A stretch of 64,000 bases of DNA, taken from contig CAINND010000079.1 of assembly GCA_903851035.1 (NCBI GenBank), positions 30,353 through 94,352 of the forward strand, written 5' to 3'. The DNA comes from an uncultured Acidobacteriota bacterium. Lineage in GTDB: Bacteria; Acidobacteriota; Terriglobia; Terriglobales; Acidobacteriaceae. Shown here piece after piece: positions 60,057-64,000 of the stretch. The stretch's first letter is position 1; each line of letters begins with the position of its first letter. A program made the position numbers and the translations under genes. The notes beneath the pieces are model-generated. The model saw nothing but the letters and a program-made list of their open reading frames with translations, made no database searches and was not told the DNA's origin.

Positions 60057-60062
60057 ATTGTA
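60057..60062 (-). promoter_or_regulatory. -10 box for near-leaderless aroK transcript
   Basis: TACAAT is separated by 8 nt from the aroK ATG. No Shine-Dalgarno sequence lies in between. Confidence 0.4.
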
Positions 60063-60076
60063 GCAGCGCCGCGGCC

Positions 60077-61366
60077 CTAGTTGTGATGCCCGGCGCGGAT
60101 CGTCTCCAAGCCATGCCCCTTGGGACCAAGCTCGCGCTGACGCAGCAGGAAGGCCAGCACCGCGCCCAGGACGCCCATGACGGTCAGGATTTGCAGCATT
60201 GGCTGATAGCCGGTTGGGTGCGCCGGCCCGGCTCCGGCCACATCGTTGGCCTTGCCCAGGCCCCAGTTCATGCCCGCCATGCCGATGTTCTGCACCATGG
60301 TCATCAGGCCAAGTGCCGTGCCCAGCGTGCGCTCCGGCACAATGTAGGCCACAGAGGGCCAGATGATGGCCGGCACAAAGGTGAAGGCAAAGCCCAGCAT
60401 CGCCATGGGAACGTAAAGCGAGACGTGAGTGTAGCCCATCATAAGGAAGACCGGCACCAACAGCAGTACGCCCAGGCACATGATGGTGGCGCGGCGCCCC
60501 ATCTTGTCGCTGAAGAGTCCGACGATGGGCGTGCCAATCATGGTGAAGGAAGTAAGAACACTGAGCAGGAAGCCGCCCATCTCCCGGCTGGTGCCGTGCG
60601 CATCCATAAAGTACTTCACCGCGAAGGTCTCAAAGGGGAAGATGGCGGAGTAGAAGATGACGCAGAGTCCGACCAGGTACCAATAGCTGAGGCCGAAGTT
60701 CTTCACATCCTGGAAGACGATCTTGTCAGCCTCGCCGGCCTTGCCCAGCGCGTAACGACGCTCGGCGCGCGCTTCCATCCACCAGTACAGGATTGGCCCC
60801 ACCACGCAGAGCGCGACAAAGCAGACGCCAACCAGCCACGGTCCGCGCCAGTTGGAGTAGGCCGAGTGAGCCCACGAAGGCGAATTCTGCGCCAGCCAGC
60901 TGCCAAAGCGAGCGAGCATCAGGTTCAAGCCCAGGGCAAAGCTCAACTCGCGCCCTTTGAACCACTTGGCGACCGCCGCAGTGATGGCCACGATCAACGA
61001 TTCTGCTCCCATGCCGAAGACGAAGCGCCCGCCGGCCATCACCTCAAAGCGAGGGCTGGAGGCGGTGAGCACGGAGCCCGCCAGGCAGATGCAACCGAAG
61101 AGCAGCAGCGCCCGCCGCACGCCCAGGCGGTCAATCAGGATGCCGCCGATGAGCACGGTGGCAATGGGAGCGATGGAGTAAAAGGAATTCAGCAGCCCGA
61201 TGTTCTGGTCGGTGTAGTGCAATTGTTTTTGCAGCACGTCGGCCAGGGGTTCCAGCGCGTCGTAAAAGTAGTAGTTGCCGAACATGGTGATGCTCAGCCA
61301 GAAGAGCACCAGCCAGCGGTAAAGTTTGCCGGGCTCGGCGGTGGCGGCAGCGGTGGACTGCGTCAT
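60077..61366 (-). CDS. MFS transporter (ACS/NarK-like)
   Basis: A 429-residue major-facilitator transporter with twelve predicted helices. The start is ATG 61366 (MTQSTAAATAEPGKLYRWLV). The MFS signature between helices 2 and 3 is ILIDRLGVRRALLLFGC, and the equivalent between helices 8 and 9 is LFSDKMGRRATIMCLG. The large soluble loop contains WWMEARAERRYALGKAGEAD. GLNLMLARFGSWLAQ and the closing GNNxGxG-like VQNIGMAGMNWGLG resemble the anion/cation symporter or nitrate-type members. Substrate not predictable. Divergent from the Omp85 gene at 61571. Confidence 0.85.
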   Translation of the reverse strand: MTQSTAAATAEPGKLYRWLVLFWLSITMFGNYYFYDALEPLADVLQKQLHYTDQNIGLLNSFYSIAPIATVLIGGILIDRLGVRRALLLFGCICLAGSVLTASSPRFEVMAGGRFVFGMGAESLIVAITAAVAKWFKGRELSFALGLNLMLARFGSWLAQNSPSWAHSAYSNWRGPWLVGVCFVALCVVGPILYWWMEARAERRYALGKAGEADKIVFQDVKNFGLSYWYLVGLCVIFYSAIFPFETFAVKYFMDAHGTSREMGGFLLSVLTSFTMIGTPIVGLFSDKMGRRATIMCLGVLLLVPVFLMMGYTHVSLYVPMAMLGFAFTFVPAIIWPSVAYIVPERTLGTALGLMTMVQNIGMAGMNWGLGKANDVAGAGPAHPTGYQPMLQILTVMGVLGAVLAFLLRQRELGPKGHGLETIRAGHHN

Positions 61367-61570
61367 GGGCAACAGGAGACCTTTCGGGCGGGGTGAAAAG
61401 CTATGCCGCCAATGTAGCAGGAAGGCCGCTGCAGTGGCCAGCGCCGCGGACTGCCCCGCGAGTAAATTAGCCGGCTGGAAATGCTTTCTATTTAGTGATT
61501 TGCATGGCAAAGCCGTAGAATATGGCGTGGCTTTGAATCCATATTATTTACGGCAGGCACGGGGACGCGA

Positions 61571-64000
61571 GTGAAGGCGAAGGCGGCCGGCTTGATGGGG
61601 ACGCTACGATGGACGGTGCTGGCTCTGCTGCTGCCGTGCCTAATTGGCGCGGCCACGGCGCAGAATACGGCTGCCTCCTCCACGCCCGACACCGCTCCCA
61701 AGACGGTTGCCGACGCCATTCCTGCAGATGCCATGCCAGAAGCCGCGCTACCCGGAGCGGATATTCGTCCTCTGGAGGGGCGCACCGTGCAGAGCATTCG
61801 CGTGCCCGGCGTCAGCGCCACCCGCGAGGGCGAGATGCTGGGCCGCATCAAACTGAAGGCCGGCGACCCGCTGAGCCGCGCAGCCCTGCGCGAGAGCCTG
61901 CGCCAACTGTATGAGAGCAGCCGCTTTGAGCAGATTGATGCCGTGGCCAGTGTGCTGCCCACGGGTTCGATTGCCCTTGAGTTCCGCACCCGGCCTAACT
62001 ACTTCAACGGATTGATCACGGCCAGCGGACTGCCGAAGGGCGGGCCTAGCGACATACAGGCGGTCAACATGGGCCGCCTTGAACTCGGCGCTGTCTTCAG
62101 CGAGGCCAAACTCCAGGAGAGCGTGCAGCGCGTCGTAAGGCTGATGCACGACCATGGTTACTGGAAGGCCGAGGTTCGCGTCCACCTGACCCGCCATGAG
62201 GACACGCAGCAGGTGGACGCAGAGTTTCAAATCAAACCGGGCTTACAGGCGCACGTGGGCCGGCTGAGCGTAGTGGGCGATCCCGCGCTTAAGGACGAGG
62301 AAGCGGCCGCTATTTGCCGCATGGCTCCGGGGCGCCGCGTGCGAGGCGACCTGCTGCCCCGGGCAGTCAATCGCCTGCGCCGCCGCTATGTGCACCAGCA
62401 TCGCCTGCGCGCGCAGATTACGGCCGGCGTGCCGGTCTTCCACGCCGAGACGAATACGGTGGATTACAGCTTCCAGGTTGAGCGTGGCCCGGTGGTGGAT
62501 GTTCGTGCCGAGGGAACCGACCTCAGCGCGCGCAAGCTGCGCCATCTTGTGCCGGTTTTTGAAGAGCACGCGGTGGACGAGGACCTGCTGAACGAAGGGC
62601 GCCGCAATCTGCGCGACCATCTGCAGGCCGAGGGCTACTTTGACGCCACCGTGCAGGTGCGCCAGGAAGAGGATGCGGCACACGACGCGGAACACATCAT
62701 TTACGCCGTGCAGCCCGGCCGGCGGCATCGCGTGCGCTCCGTGGTCTTCACCGGCAACCATCGCTTTGGACTGCCTGTCCTGCGGGAGCGCATAGCCACG
62801 CAGTCCAACTCGCCGCGGCTGCCGCGCGGGCGCTATAGCCAGGCCACGGTCACCAACGACGTGCAGGCCCTCCGCAATCTCTACCTCGCCAACGGTTACC
62901 CACAGGTCAAGGTCAGCAGTCAGGTGGAGGACGACTTTGGCGAAAAGGGCGGACTGCGCGTGACCTTCCATATCGAGGAGGGCCCGCTGGTCAAGGTCCG
63001 CCAGTTCAACATCCACGGGGCTGCATCCGCGCGAGAGATGGAGATACGGCGCCTGATCAACACCAGCCCGGGCCAGCCCTTTGCCGAGGCCACCATTGCC
63101 GACGACCGCGAGGTGGTGCTGAACGATTACTTCAACCACGGCTTTGCCGGCGTGCAGATGGAGGCAAAAGCCCATTATGCCGACGACGCCAAGACGCAGA
63201 TGGACGTGGACTTCGAGATCAGCGAAGGCGCACCCAGCTTCGTCAACCGGGTACTGGTCAACGGCGTGGAGCACACAAAGCCGCACATAGTGAACCGTGC
63301 CATCGTCATACGCCCCGGCGCGCCGCTGAGCCAGGAGCGCATCCTGCAATCCCAGCGCAATCTCTACGACCTGGGGATATTCAACGAGGTGCAGACGGCG
63401 ATCCAAAACCCTGAAGGCGATGAGGCCCACAAGGACGTGCTGCTGGAATTGAAGGAAGCCAAGCGCTGGACGGTGAATTACGGCGGCGGCATCGAGGCGG
63501 CCACGGGATTGAACCTTTCGCAGGGCGGCTCGGCACAGGGTTCAACCGGCGTCAGCCCGCGCGTCACGCTGGACGTCACGCGCATCAACTTCCGCGGACG
63601 CGACCAGTCGCTCATCTTCCGCTCGCACTTTGGCCTGCTGCAAAAGCGCGCCTCGCTGACCTTTGAACAGCCGCGCTGGTTTGACCTGCCCAACTGGCGC
63701 TTCGCCCTGACGGGCCTTTACGACAACACGCGCGACGTGAACACATACAGCAGCGAGCGCCTGGAAGGTTCGCTGCAATTGACCGAGAAGGTCAGCAAGG
63801 CCACGCAACTGCTCTATCGCTTTGCCTACCGCCGCATCAAGGTGGACCCCAACAGCTTCCCCGCGGGATTCAGCGCGGATCTCATTCCGTTTTATTCGCA
63901 GCCGGTGCGCGTCGGCATGCCCAGCTTCATCGTCGTGCGCGATACGCGCGATAACCCGCTGGAGTCCACCAAGGGCACCTACAACACGATCGAACTTGGC
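61571..64000 (+). CDS. Omp85-family outer-membrane assembly protein (BamA/TamA type), 3' end missing
   Basis: The frame is open from GTG 61571 to the right edge (810 codons), so the C-terminal barrel is cut. ATG 61595 is an alternative start. The signal peptide is MGTLRWTVLALLLPCLIGAA, with cleavage after TAQ. Five POTRA-like domains follow: QSIRVPGVSATREGEMLGRI near 70, later VGRLSVVGDPALKDEE, VRSVVFTGNHRFGLPVLRE, VRQFNIHGAASAREMEIRRL and VNRVLVNGVEHTKPHIVNRA. The barrel starts near residue 632 (WTVNYGGGIEAATGLNLSQG) and includes RWFDLPNWRF and VVRDTRDNPLESTKGT, which matches the Omp85 surface-antigen pattern. It inserts beta-barrel proteins into the outer membrane, or transports autotransporters if TamA-like. 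No skp or lpx genes are visible downstream, as they lie beyond the window. Confidence 0.92.
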   Translation, partial: MKAKAAGLMGTLRWTVLALLLPCLIGAATAQNTAASSTPDTAPKTVADAIPADAMPEAALPGADIRPLEGRTVQSIRVPGVSATREGEMLGRIKLKAGDPLSRAALRESLRQLYESSRFEQIDAVASVLPTGSIALEFRTRPNYFNGLITASGLPKGGPSDIQAVNMGRLELGAVFSEAKLQESVQRVVRLMHDHGYWKAEVRVHLTRHEDTQQVDAEFQIKPGLQAHVGRLSVVGDPALKDEEAAAICRMAPGRRVRGDLLPRAVNRLRRRYVHQHRLRAQITAGVPVFHAETNTVDYSFQVERGPVVDVRAEGTDLSARKLRHLVPVFEEHAVDEDLLNEGRRNLRDHLQAEGYFDATVQVRQEEDAAHDAEHIIYAVQPGRRHRVRSVVFTGNHRFGLPVLRERIATQSNSPRLPRGRYSQATVTNDVQALRNLYLANGYPQVKVSSQVEDDFGEKGGLRVTFHIEEGPLVKVRQFNIHGAASAREMEIRRLINTSPGQPFAEATIADDREVVLNDYFNHGFAGVQMEAKAHYADDAKTQMDVDFEISEGAPSFVNRVLVNGVEHTKPHIVNRAIVIRPGAPLSQERILQSQRNLYDLGIFNEVQTAIQNPEGDEAHKDVLLELKEAKRWTVNYGGGIEAATGLNLSQGGSAQGSTGVSPRVTLDVTRINFRGRDQSLIFRSHFGLLQKRASLTFEQPRWFDLPNWRFALTGLYDNTRDVNTYSSERLEGSLQLTEKVSKATQLLYRFAYRRIKVDPNSFPAGFSADLIPFYSQPVRVGMPSFIVVRDTRDNPLESTKGTYNTIELG

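Noticed and set aside
1..64000. CRISPR array or rRNA operon
   Set aside because: No regularly spaced repeats with unique spacers and no rRNA sequence were found; the only tRNA is tRNA-Ala.

Overview
The window is high-G+C chromosomal DNA of a didermic soil-type bacterium, most likely an Acidobacteriota (class Terriglobia) member. This is inferred from protein style: a polyprenyl-phosphate-initiated exopolysaccharide cluster with a Wzi-like outer-membrane protein, archaeal/fungal-type Asd, many secreted hypothetical proteins, secreted RHS proteins and intergenic TGTCATCCTGAGCG-type repeats. No rRNA is present, so the placement is inference.

Layout. 1-6250: a truncated secreted protein, an ECF sigma/anti-sigma pair, two secreted hypothetical proteins, two very small proteins, and seven copies of an intergenic hairpin repeat that three times heads a composite repeat unit. 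6258-21935: one solo glycosyltransferase, then a ten-gene, tightly overlapping plus-strand operon for a Wzx/Wzy-type exopolysaccharide (initiating transferase, PAP2-Wzi fusion, Wza-like SLBB protein, Wzz-like protein, flippase, polymerase, three glycosyltransferases, one acyltransferase). No Wzc-type kinase is seen. 22114-28349: tatA with tandem terminators, an acyl-CoA synthetase, an alpha/beta hydrolase, hrpB and modA.

28414-44135 is a 15.7-kb genomic island inserted in a tRNA-Ala(GGC) gene. A 47-bp exact direct repeat flanks it; the intact tRNA lies at the right end next to a tyrosine recombinase, and the displaced tRNA 3' half lies at the left end next to modA. The cargo is visibly lower in G+C: a three-gene ABC three-component (ABC-3C) type conflict system with an endonuclease-like first gene, a secreted protein plus a 1545-residue RHS protein with a variable tip and a small membrane protein behind it (candidate toxin and immunity), a HUH/Rep-like protein, an ArdC-type antirestriction protein, small unknown proteins and an excisionase-like gene. 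The ABC-3C locus and the RHS locus are the best candidates for under-described biology.

44277-64000 returns to core genes: dapD, a dicarboxylate/amino-acid symporter, kdsC, a glycosyltransferase, and a minus-strand lysine operon asd - SMI1/KNR4-like gene - lysC - dapB - dapA, in which the SMI1/KNR4 gene is a conspicuous intruder. Then come a GT39-like transferase, membrane and secreted hypothetical proteins, aroK, an MFS transporter and the start of an Omp85 (BamA/TamA family) gene that runs off the right edge. Several core genes (dapD, kdsC, aroK) have a TAnnnT box 6-9 nt before the start codon and no Shine-Dalgarno sequence, which suggests leaderless or near-leaderless mRNAs.
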